Of a stretch of DNA of 5,543 nt, positions 1 through 5,543 are shown piece by piece; within the stretch, counting starts at the first letter, position 1; every line of letters starts with the position of its first letter. The translations under genes were made by a program, and so were the position numbers. The stretch is from assembly GCA_007116535.1 (NCBI GenBank), contig SKIG01000111.1, positions 1-5,543 on the forward strand, given 5' to 3'. The notes beneath the pieces were generated by a model. That model did no database searches and had not been told where the DNA came from. It saw only the letters and a program-made list of their open reading frames with translations. The stretch comes from Psychroflexus sp. Its GTDB lineage: Bacteria > Bacteroidota > Bacteroidia > Flavobacteriales > Flavobacteriaceae.

Positions 1-336
1 ATAGCTTCTTATAACGCCCGACGAAGCTTAGTTGGTTTCAGAGATTATAGTGGTGCAAGCCTAAGACGTCAATCGGGAAGCTTTACTCCTGCAATTCGTT
101 TTGATGCTAACTTATACAAGGAACAGATATACTTATTTGTACAAGCAAAATACTTTGTGAATTTCGGAGGAAACGTACGGATAAGACTAAGTAAGTTCAA
201 CGAGATTGAAGATGAAACAGACTATAGCAGCATTCGGTTTGACACCCCGGGTGTAGAAGTGAGTGAAAGTGCTCAGCTAAAAGTGAGGAGACCCTACGAA
301 ATTGTCATCGGAATTCGCTATAATTTTGATTTTTAA
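1..336 (+). CDS. C-terminal part of a probable outer-membrane beta-barrel protein (5' end outside window)
   Basis: Frame 1 is open from the first base to the TAA at 334-336 and gives 111 residues with no start in view, so this is the 3' end of a longer gene. The translation has alternating polar and hydrophobic residues in several short stretches (for example YLFVQAKYFVNF, VRIRLSKF and EIVIGIRYNFDF), which is the pattern of antiparallel membrane beta-strands. The last residue is Phe within a final amphipathic strand, matching the C-terminal signature recognised by the BAM complex in Gram-negative outer-membrane proteins. No catalytic motif is visible. The next gene starts 26 bases downstream on the same strand and encodes an exported protein, so the two may share a transcript. 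The barrel assignment is inferred from the sequence pattern alone, and the family cannot be named from this fragment. Confidence 0.6.
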   Translation: MASYNARRSLVGFRDYSGASLRRQSGSFTPAIRFDANLYKEQIYLFVQAKYFVNFGGNVRIRLSKFNEIEDETDYSSIRFDTPGVEVSESAQLKVRRPYEIVIGIRYNFDF

Positions 337-362
337 ACAAGTAATTCATTAAACTAGTAATT

Positions 363-1163
363 ATGCAATTGAAAAATATAGGTTTGTATCTGTGTATGCT
401 TTTAGGAGTTTTCACTATTAATGCACAGACTTTTGATGTAAGACATTCGCGTGAATTATTTGATATTCAACAGATGGAGCTGAACTCTTTTAATAGGTAT
501 TTTACTACCATTTTTAATATACACGGAAGAACAATCAGAAATCCTGATGTCGAAAAAGAAACCAACGGAAGAGTAAGTTATTCGGATAGATCAAGAAGTA
601 TGGGGGTTTTAAAAGAAGAATGGAAAAGATATCCTGTATACTTTAGTCCTATTCAATTTGAAGATGGAGTACAATTTGCGCGCACTAACTACGAAGGAAC
701 CCCTCATCGTATAACGAAAGAAATCACAGAGTTAATGCAAGATTACTTTACAGAAAAACTGGGCTTTTCGGAGGTTGTAGAAGATTTTACAATTGCGACT
801 TTAACAACCGATTTAGTAAAAAGTAACTTCTTTAGGTCGGGTATAGCGAGTGAAGCTGCTCAGCTTTTTACCAAGCAAAACTTTGAGAATATAACCTCGG
901 TTCATACCTTTAAAAACGGCATTAATGTTGTACCTTTTTTCTTTAAACGCAATGCTTATGAAGTTGCCGATTTTCATATAAGTGCCAATGTTTTTTTAGG
1001 TGATGTTTTACTCTTTACCTCAACCATCAACCTAGATTTGTGCGATTACACATCTTACGATATTTATTATTGCGACAAATCACATGATTTGGAACAATTT
1101 CACGAAGCAAAATACTTAACTCAACTAGTTAGTACGCTGTTCGAAAATATTCATTCACTATAA
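363..1163 (+). CDS. Exported protein of unknown function, 266 aa, possible CsgG/LpoB-like topology
   Basis: I do not recognise this protein by family. Residues 1-21 form a signal peptide: basic Lys4, a hydrophobic core (IGLYLCMLLGVF) and a likely signal peptidase I site at Ala21-Gln22, an ending common in Bacteroidetes. The mature protein of about 245 residues has no further membrane segment and should be periplasmic or surface-associated. Near residues 90-142 a hydrophobic strand (YPVYFSPIQF) is followed by a long amphipathic helix and then GFSEVVED. This order resembles the 'strand, helix, gFxVVE' core of CsgG/LpoB-type proteins, but that is only an inference. A beta-rich stretch covers about 187-226. 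Cys227 and Cys237 are the only cysteines of the mature chain and could form a disulfide. The ATG at 363 is chosen because it places the signal peptide at the N-terminus. The next gene begins 11 bases after the stop, so co-transcription is likely. Confidence 0.8.
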   Translation: MQLKNIGLYLCMLLGVFTINAQTFDVRHSRELFDIQQMELNSFNRYFTTIFNIHGRTIRNPDVEKETNGRVSYSDRSRSMGVLKEEWKRYPVYFSPIQFEDGVQFARTNYEGTPHRITKEITELMQDYFTEKLGFSEVVEDFTIATLTTDLVKSNFFRSGIASEAAQLFTKQNFENITSVHTFKNGINVVPFFFKRNAYEVADFHISANVFLGDVLLFTSTINLDLCDYTSYDIYYCDKSHDLEQFHEAKYLTQLVSTLFENIHSL

Positions 1164-1174
1164 AAACTATTACA

Positions 1175-1915
1175 ATGAGAGCTGTGCTAATTTTCCTTCT
1201 TTGCGTTTTGATTCACTTTAGTTTTACTCGTTGTGCAAGCTATGATTTGTATCCTTTTCAAAGACATCATCAAGCTGAAAATGAAAAATTGTTCTACGAA
1301 CTAGACCATATGTATGTTATGGAAGAGCGAAGAACAGATCCAATATACATGAATGACAAGGTATTTGTTCAGGGGGTTATTTCAACAGCTACTGCGACTT
1401 TCTATAGACTTCCATTTCAGCATTATACACTCAAAGAATTCGACACCAACTTAACTAATGCCTTGAAAAAACATCTTCCTAAGTTGAAAGTTCAAGAAGA
1501 TTTGTTGTGGACAGATAAGTATTTGCCAGAAAAATATGCGCTTCAAAGTTTTGATCCTAAAGAGGTAAAACATTCAGATTTACTTAAATTTAGTTCAATA
1601 AGAAACAATGAGTTGGTATTAATTCCCTTAGTTTCTGTGTATGTAAACGAAAGGATAGATCGGGATATTATTGTTTATAAACTTAATGTTGCCTTGTTTG
1701 TAATTGACAGCTATCAAATTTACCATGCAAGGTCAATGGTTTTATCGAAAAGTGTCAACCTACGAACAGGTAAGAGGGGTTATCGTTTTAACTTCTCTGA
1801 AACCGATTGGGATTTTCTTATCAATGAAGCTTTGGGAGATTTAGTAGAAGCTGAAAGAACAACAGAATCTTTGCCATACTTTGGCTTAACTAAGCATAAA
1901 GAAGAAGCTTTTTAA
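1175..1915 (+). CDS. Exported protein of unknown function, 246 aa, possible atypical lipoprotein
   Basis: I cannot assign a family. The N-terminus has Arg2, a hydrophobic core (VLIFLLCVLIHFSF) and then Thr-Arg-Cys20-Ala-Ser. Cys20 sits where a lipoprotein cysteine would, but Arg at -1 does not fit the normal lipobox (small residue before Cys), so it may be a lipoprotein with an odd signal, a plain secreted protein, or membrane-anchored. The remaining chain is soluble. Residues 85-112 look like a helix followed by KLKVQED, and residues 146-196 form a beta-rich stretch (ELVLIPLVSVYV, then YKLNVALFVID and YHARSMVLS), which recalls the strand order of CsgG/LpoB-like lipoproteins. The overall layout parallels the preceding gene product, suggesting distant paralogy, although no strong identity is visible by eye. 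It follows that gene after only 11 bases, and a 125-base gap with a promoter for the next operon follows it. Confidence 0.78.
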   Translation: MRAVLIFLLCVLIHFSFTRCASYDLYPFQRHHQAENEKLFYELDHMYVMEERRTDPIYMNDKVFVQGVISTATATFYRLPFQHYTLKEFDTNLTNALKKHLPKLKVQEDLLWTDKYLPEKYALQSFDPKEVKHSDLLKFSSIRNNELVLIPLVSVYVNERIDRDIIVYKLNVALFVIDSYQIYHARSMVLSKSVNLRTGKRGYRFNFSETDWDFLINEALGDLVEAERTTESLPYFGLTKHKEEAF

Positions 1916-1931
1916 TAGTGCTTAAAAGATA

Positions 1932-2003
1932 GATTTTGAAAACCTAAGTAAGGATGCTTTGATAAGTTTACTTGTAATTACGAAGCATAGTCATTTCAAA
2001 ATC
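1932..2003. repeat. Nested inverted repeat in the gap upstream of hemJ
   Basis: The outer arms are exact: GATTTTGAAA at 1932-1941 and TTTCAAAATC at 1994-2003. Inside them, ATGCTTTG (1954-1961) can pair with CGAAGCAT (1981-1988), with one G-U pair as RNA. A small inner repeat, AAGTTTACTT, lies at 1964-1973, and AAGTAA at 1946-1951 could alternatively pair with TTACTT at 1968-1973. No T-tract follows, so it is not a classic intrinsic terminator. It could stabilise the 3' end of the upstream transcript, act as a weak or factor-assisted terminator, or be a binding site, since its right arm overlaps the likely -33 region of the hemJ promoter. The base pairing is seen directly; any role is inference. 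Confidence 0.5.
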
Positions 2004-2024
2004 CAACCTCATATTGTATATTTG
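1994..2024 (+). promoter_or_regulatory. Predicted Bacteroidetes-type promoter for the hemJ operon
   Basis: TATATTTG at 2017-2024 matches the Bacteroidetes -7 consensus TAnnTTTG at every fixed position. The -33 element would be TTTC at 1994-1997, one base off TTTG, with a 19-base spacer. Transcription would begin near 2029-2032, leaving a leader of only about 10 bases before the GTG at 2041. This is the only convincing match to the consensus that I found in an intergenic region of the window, and it lies exactly where a new unit should start. Confidence 0.55.
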
Positions 2025-2040
2025 AAGTAAAATTTTACAC

Positions 2041-2586
2041 GTGGAATATTACGACTATGTTAAGTCCTTACATCTTATTTTTGTAGTTACTTGGTTTGCG
2101 GGACTTTTCTATATACCAAGATTATTCATTTACCATATTGAAGCCCTAGAAAAACCTTCTCCCGCTAAAGAAATCCTTAGCGAACAACTTAAACTTATGA
2201 GCAACCGCTTGTGGTTTATTATCACTTGGCCTTCGGCGGTACTTACCACGCTTACTGCAGTTTGGTTATTGGTGCTTTTCCCAGAATGGCTTCAGGAAGG
2301 TTGGATGCACATTAAGCTTGCTTTTGTGGTTGCTTTATTTGCTTACCACTTCAAAACACACCTGATTTACAAAGAATTTCAACAAGATATCATTAAGTGG
2401 ACTTCTAATGGAATGCGCATTTATAACGAAGTGGCTACAATCATACTTTTTGCTGTTGTATTTCTTGTGATCACAAAATCTACCACTAATTGGCTTTTAG
2501 GAACCTTCAGTTTAATCGGTTTGGCAGTATTATTGATGCTAGGAATCAAACTTTACAAACGCATACGGGAACAAAAACAAGCTTAA
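2041..2586 (+). CDS. hemJ: HemJ-type protoporphyrinogen IX oxidase (CopD-like/UPF0093 membrane protein)
   Basis: HemJ oxidises protoporphyrinogen IX to protoporphyrin IX, the penultimate step of heme synthesis, in the cytoplasmic membrane. The 181-residue length is typical of the family. Family hallmarks visible are LHLIFVVTWFAGLFYIPRLF at 10-29 in the first membrane helix, YH at 31-32, GWMHIKL at 87-93, and RIYNEVATIIL at 126-136. The conserved His11, Arg27, His90, Lys92 and Glu130 are all present. Ala132 stands where many HemJ proteins have Pro (NEaPT). Hydrophobic segments lie at about 6-27, 57-80, 88-106, 129-147 and 150-170, and the tail is basic. The start is a GTG; there is no nearby ATG, and starting here gives the usual HemJ N-terminus. 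It is the first gene after the predicted promoter, and the kinase gene begins one base after its stop. Many genomes label such proteins simply 'CopD family', but the motifs favour HemJ. Confidence 0.88.
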   Translation: MEYYDYVKSLHLIFVVTWFAGLFYIPRLFIYHIEALEKPSPAKEILSEQLKLMSNRLWFIITWPSAVLTTLTAVWLLVLFPEWLQEGWMHIKLAFVVALFAYHFKTHLIYKEFQQDIIKWTSNGMRIYNEVATIILFAVVFLVITKSTTNWLLGTFSLIGLAVLLMLGIKLYKRIREQKQA

Positions 2587-2587
2587 G

Positions 2588-4039
2588 ATGAATTTTCTGC
2601 AACACTCACTTCGCTTTCGCATCTTTATTTCTATGATTATTTTAGTCTTAGGAGCATCGGTGTTAATTGCGGGTGTGACTATTCTTCAATACAAAGAAGA
2701 AGCAGAAGACCTTCATTTGGAAAAGCTAGAACGAAAAGAAAAAGCTATTCACTCCAATATTGAATATGTTTTTCGAAACACTACCTACCCAATTAATACC
2801 GAAAGTTTACAGCTAATTTTCAAAGAAAAAATATTTGAAATTCAAGAAATTCATAACGAAGAGCTTATTATTTACGACTTAAACGGCGTACTACAAAAAT
2901 CATCTTTTGCTTCTTTTTATTCAGATACAACCACCCAACAAATCCCTGAATATATTTTAGATGCTTTAGAAGAAGCTCCCGAACGAAAAGTCGTAGAGCG
3001 ATTTACGTTGAATGGGCAACGTTACCAATCGTCTTATTCCTATTTGACAGATAGTTATTTTAAACCTATCGGAATCCTGAACCTTCCTTACATTGAAGAC
3101 GATGGTTTTATGGATCGAGAGCTTCGTGAGTTTATGGGTAAACTCTCGCAAGTGTATATTTTGATGTTGCTTTCTGCTATTGTATTGGCATACTTTTTAT
3201 CGAATAATATCACCCGCTCTTTAAAATCGATTAGCAATAAAATTTTAGCGACTAGCTTCGAAAAAACCAATCCAAAAATTAGCACCGATGACGCAAGTGT
3301 CGAAATAAAACCTCTTATCAAAGCATACAATCAGATGATTGACGAATTGGAAGAGAGTGCGAATCAGTTAGCTAAAAGTGAGCGAGAGGCCGCATGGCGA
3401 CAAATGGCCCGACAGGTTGCCCACGAAATAAAAAATCCGCTTACTCCAATGCGCTTGACCTTGCAAAGTTTTGAGCGCTCTTTTGATCCCAAAGACAAAG
3501 AATGGAAGAACAAGCTTCATGATTTTTGTGAAACCCTGATTCAACAGATAGACACAATGAATTCAATTGCAGGTGCTTTTTCTAGTTTTGCGAAAATGCC
3601 TGCTCAACAAGATGAAGTAGTCAACGTAAAAGAAACAGTTCGTCTTGCACTCGAAATTTTCAAAGATAAAAACCTTCGATTTATTCATAGCGACAAAGAT
3701 GTATTTGCAAAATTTGACAAAACCCAACTCATTCGTGTGGTTACTAATTTAGTGAAAAACGCACAGCAAGCCACCGAAGGTATAGAAAGCCCTAAAATCG
3801 TAGTTGAAGTTTTAGCAGACGACAAAGATGTTTACTTGAAAGTAATCGACAACGGTTGCGGAATCGCAGAAGAAAATCATCAACGTATTTTTGAACCTAA
3901 ATTTACCACTAAAACAAGCGGGATGGGATTGGGATTAGGCATGGTCAAAAACATTATAGAAACTCATAAAGGTAGTATAAACTTGAGTTCTATGGTAAAT
4001 AAAGGCACTAAATTTACAGTTCAATTTCCTAAAGTATAA
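2588..4039 (+). CDS. NtrY-like membrane sensor histidine kinase with HAMP domain
   Basis: This is a two-component sensor kinase of 483 residues in the cytoplasmic membrane. The first membrane helix is at about 11-33, a periplasmic sensing domain of about 155 residues follows (including ELIIYDLNGVLQ at 92-103, a pattern common in PAS/Cache-like sensors), and the second membrane helix is at about 187-205. A HAMP linker (about 206-260) leads to the dimerisation domain with the H-box VAHEIKNPLTPMRLTLQ, where His279 is the expected phosphorylated residue; this box is of the NtrY type. The ATPase domain has the N-box with Asn387 and Asn391, the G1 box DNGCGI (421-426), the F-box FEPKFTTK (435-442) and the G2 box GMGLGLG (445-451), so it should be active. 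No receiver domain is attached and no response regulator gene is in the window. The ATG lies one base after the hemJ stop, which suggests translational coupling. The signal it senses cannot be read from the sequence. Confidence 0.93.
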   Translation: MNFLQHSLRFRIFISMIILVLGASVLIAGVTILQYKEEAEDLHLEKLERKEKAIHSNIEYVFRNTTYPINTESLQLIFKEKIFEIQEIHNEELIIYDLNGVLQKSSFASFYSDTTTQQIPEYILDALEEAPERKVVERFTLNGQRYQSSYSYLTDSYFKPIGILNLPYIEDDGFMDRELREFMGKLSQVYILMLLSAIVLAYFLSNNITRSLKSISNKILATSFEKTNPKISTDDASVEIKPLIKAYNQMIDELEESANQLAKSEREAAWRQMARQVAHEIKNPLTPMRLTLQSFERSFDPKDKEWKNKLHDFCETLIQQIDTMNSIAGAFSSFAKMPAQQDEVVNVKETVRLALEIFKDKNLRFIHSDKDVFAKFDKTQLIRVVTNLVKNAQQATEGIESPKIVVEVLADDKDVYLKVIDNGCGIAEENHQRIFEPKFTTKTSGMGLGLGMVKNIIETHKGSINLSSMVNKGTKFTVQFPKV

Positions 4040-4057
4040 ACACAAAAGCAGTAACCT

Positions 4058-4831
4058 ATGCAAACTGAAAACCTACTTACACATATCGAAGATGGAATCG
4101 CTTTAGTAACCATCAACAGACCAAAAAAACTAAACGCTCTAAACAGACAAACTTTAAAAGAAATCAATGCAGTTTTTACTCATTTAAAAGAAGACGAATC
4201 TGTAAAAGTTATCCTACTTACAGGTTCGGGCGAAAAAGCTTTTGTTGCCGGCGCAGATATTGCCGAATTTGCAGACTACAGCGTGGAAGAAGGAAAGAAA
4301 CTTGCCGCCGATGGACAAGCTTTGGTCTTCGACTATATCGCAGATTTTCCGAAACCTGTCATCGCATTAATCAATGGTTTTGCTTTAGGAGGAGGTCTAG
4401 AATTAGCCATGGCGGCTCATTTCCGCATTGCTAGTGAGAATGCAAAAATGGGGCTTCCTGAAGTTTCTCTTGGCGTTATTCCGGGTTACGGTGGTACACA
4501 GCGTCTGCCTCAATTAGTGGGTAAAGGAATTGCCATGGAAATGATTATGACTGCCGGAATGATTAGCGCAGAAAAAGCAGCCACTTATGGATTGGTAAAC
4601 GAAGTTGTTAGTCAAGAAGAATTGCTAGACAAAGGAAAAGCAGTCGCACAAAAAATTATGAGGAACTCAATGGTTGCCATCAGCGCAGCAATCAAAGCGG
4701 TTAACGACAACTTTGTAGATGGAGTCAATGGTTTTGCTTCAGAAATTGAAGCCTTTGGACAAGCCTTCGGTACCGATGATTTTAAGGAAGGTACACAAGC
4801 TTTTTTGGAAAAGAGAAAAGCGAATTTTTAG
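4058..4831 (+). CDS. Enoyl-CoA hydratase (crotonase family)
   Basis: This cytoplasmic enzyme should add water to trans-2-enoyl-CoA, giving 3-hydroxyacyl-CoA, in beta-oxidation or related acyl-CoA degradation. At 257 residues it has the full length of the family. Both catalytic acids of true hydratases are present: Glu115 in ALGGGLELA and Glu135 in GLPEVSLG, equivalent to Glu144 and Glu164 of the rat mitochondrial enzyme. The oxyanion-hole residues correspond to Ala66 (in VAGADI) and Gly112. The stretch IPGYGGTQRLPQLVGK (141-156) and the ending FLEKRKANF also match short-chain hydratases closely. Having both glutamates favours hydratase over isomerase or other crotonases, but the acyl chain preference is unknown. 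The gene follows the kinase after 18 bases and precedes a thioesterase, so it is probably part of the hemJ operon. No separate promoter is visible in the short gap. Confidence 0.92.
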   Translation: MQTENLLTHIEDGIALVTINRPKKLNALNRQTLKEINAVFTHLKEDESVKVILLTGSGEKAFVAGADIAEFADYSVEEGKKLAADGQALVFDYIADFPKPVIALINGFALGGGLELAMAAHFRIASENAKMGLPEVSLGVIPGYGGTQRLPQLVGKGIAMEMIMTAGMISAEKAATYGLVNEVVSQEELLDKGKAVAQKIMRNSMVAISAAIKAVNDNFVDGVNGFASEIEAFGQAFGTDDFKEGTQAFLEKRKANF

Positions 4832-4870
4832 TAACTTAAGCTGATTGAAATAGTAAGGAAAAAAGGTTTT

Positions 4871-5275
4871 ATGCAACCAAAAGTATTTACACAAACTCGA
4901 ATAGTTGTCGATGCTGATATAGATGATTTACACCACGTCAATAATTTGAAATACATCGAATGGGTTTTAGAAGTTTCGGAGAAGCATTGGCACAGCGAAA
5001 CTTCTAAAAGTCATCGGGAGAAATTTGGATGGGTGGTAATGGAGCAGCATATTTACTACAAAAAAGCAGCATATCTTGGAGATGAAATTCTCCTAAAAAC
5101 ATGGATTGACAGCGTTGATGGTGCAAAATCACTACGAAAAATTCAAGTCTTTGTAAAAGAAAGCCAACAGTTGATTTTAGAGGCTGAAACGCTTTGGTGT
5201 TTTGTTGATTTACCAAGACTAAGACCATTACGGATTCCTGATGAGGTAGTTGCACCTTTTTTTGAGAGCGTTTAA
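4871..5275 (+). CDS. Hotdog-fold acyl-CoA/acyl-ACP thioesterase (4HBT family)
   Basis: The predicted reaction is hydrolysis of an acyl thioester (acyl-CoA or acyl-ACP) to a free acid in the cytoplasm. The 134 residues make a single hotdog domain. The signature DIDDLHHVNNLKYIEWVLE (16-34) has the Asp-x-x-x-His-Val-Asn-Asn pattern of the 4HBT/FatA-like group, and MEQHIYYKKAAYLGDEI (57-73) carries the second conserved block with Glu58. By comparison with plant FatB-type enzymes, Asp18, His22 and Glu58 match proposed catalytic residues, while the usual Asn between Asp and His is Leu20. The substrate cannot be deduced. The ATG at 4871 is the first start after an in-frame stop at 4853-4855; AAGGA at 4855-4859 is a possible, rather distant, ribosome binding site. 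The gene lies 39 bases after the enoyl-CoA hydratase gene and just before a strong terminator, making it the last gene of the operon. Confidence 0.85.
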   Translation: MQPKVFTQTRIVVDADIDDLHHVNNLKYIEWVLEVSEKHWHSETSKSHREKFGWVVMEQHIYYKKAAYLGDEILLKTWIDSVDGAKSLRKIQVFVKESQQLILEAETLWCFVDLPRLRPLRIPDEVVAPFFESV

Positions 5276-5330
5276 TTAACGTGAGTTCGATTAATTCTAT
5301 TTATTTTTAGACACTTTGCTAATCTAAAGG

Positions 5331-5376
5331 CCTGCCTGTATGCGCATACAGGCAGGTTCTTAGTGTTTTTTTTTTT
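5331..5376 (+). terminator. Intrinsic terminator with a perfect 26-base palindrome
   Basis: The core at 5331-5356 is a perfect palindrome with half-site CCTGCCTGTATGC. Flanking bases extend the stem: CTAAAGG at 5324-5330 can pair with TTCTTAG at 5357-5363 with two G-U pairs and one mismatch, bringing the hairpin base to two bases before a run of eleven T (5366-5376). It lies 55 bases after the thioesterase stop and is well placed to end the hemJ-kinase-hydratase-thioesterase transcript. The T-run is on one side only, so it should act on + strand transcripts. Confidence 0.87.
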
Positions 5377-5453
5377 ACAGAAAAATTAAGCTATTACCCA
5401 AAATACGGATGAAACAGAATTTAGATTAACTTAGCCTGAAAAATAATCTTGAA

Positions 5454-5543
5454 ATGGAGGAAAGGTTTCAAATAGTTCCAACTGATTTACTTGACGCTTA
5501 CTTAGAGCAGGTACCAAAAAAATTACAAGCAATTTTTGATGCA
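5454..5543 (+). CDS. Start of an unidentified gene, truncated by the window end
   Basis: An ATG at 5454 opens a frame that stays open to the last base, giving 30 residues beginning MEERFQIVPTDLL. It is the first possible ATG after an in-frame stop at 5427-5429. The visible part is charged and looks helical, with no signal peptide or membrane segment, so the product is probably cytoplasmic. It begins after a strong terminator, so it should have its own promoter, but I see no good TAnnTTTG box at a proper distance and no Shine-Dalgarno sequence. The fragment is too short to name a function, and the reading frame itself could still prove false. Confidence 0.5.
   Translation, partial: MEERFQIVPTDLLDAYLEQVPKKLQAIFDA

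Noticed and set aside
1916..2040. A riboswitch or small hidden gene in the gap before hemJ
   Set aside because: The predicted start of transcription lies only about 10 bases before the GTG, leaving no room for a leader riboswitch, and no open frame with a plausible start stands out.
2966..3330. Two overlapping open frames on the minus strand
   Set aside because: They lie wholly inside the sensor kinase gene, antisense to a well-supported reading frame, and their translations show no domain or signal.
5004..5255. Minus-strand open frame of 83 codons
   Set aside because: It is antisense to the thioesterase gene, whose motifs are clear, and the protein has no recognisable feature.
5268..5281. 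Near-palindrome CGTTTAATTAACG over the thioesterase stop codon
   Set aside because: It is short and AT-rich with no T-run or spacing that suggests a terminator; the strong hairpin further on explains termination better.
5320..5428. Nine-base inverted repeat (TAATCTAAA at 5320-5328 and TTTAGATTA at 5420-5428) flanking the terminator, considered as ends of a small mobile element
   Set aside because: Nine AT-rich bases over about 100 bases can arise by chance, the flanks show no target-site duplication, and there is no transposase or other copy in view.
5444..5451. TAATCTTG as a -7 promoter box for the gene at 5454
   Set aside because: It differs from TAnnTTTG at a fixed position, and it is only two bases from the ATG, leaving no room for a transcription start before the codon.

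Overview
The window looks like chromosomal DNA from a Bacteroidetes bacterium, most likely a member of the Flavobacteriia. It is AT-rich with short intergenic gaps. Starts generally lack a clear Shine-Dalgarno sequence, one signal peptide ends in Asn-Ala-Gln, and there is a promoter -7 box of the Bacteroidetes TAnnTTTG type. The protein sequences (HemJ, an NtrY-like kinase and a crotonase) also read as flavobacterial. All genes lie on the + strand. I see no mobile element, CRISPR array, tRNA or rRNA.

Positions 1-1915 form an envelope block. It holds the 3' end of a gene whose product ends like an outer-membrane beta-barrel, followed 26 bases later by two closely spaced genes for exported proteins of 266 and 246 residues. 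I cannot assign either by name. Both show a similar layout: an N-terminal export signal, a strand-helix-strand core and a late beta-rich region. This faintly recalls the CsgG/LpoB-type periplasmic lipoprotein fold, and they may be distant paralogues. This pair is the least explained part of the window.

Positions 1916-2040 are a 125-base gap with a nested inverted repeat and a good Bacteroidetes-type promoter just upstream of a GTG start. This promoter probably drives a four-gene operon (2041-5275). The genes encode HemJ-type protoporphyrinogen IX oxidase, a two-transmembrane NtrY-like sensor histidine kinase one base after hemJ, an enoyl-CoA hydratase with both catalytic glutamates, and a hotdog-fold acyl-CoA (or acyl-ACP) thioesterase. 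The operon ends at a strong intrinsic terminator built on a perfect 26-base palindrome followed by eleven T residues.

The operon joins the penultimate step of heme synthesis, a membrane sensor without a response regulator in view, and two acyl-thioester enzymes. Any functional link between them is inference from gene order. After the terminator a new + strand gene begins at 5454 and runs off the window; only its first 30 codons are visible.
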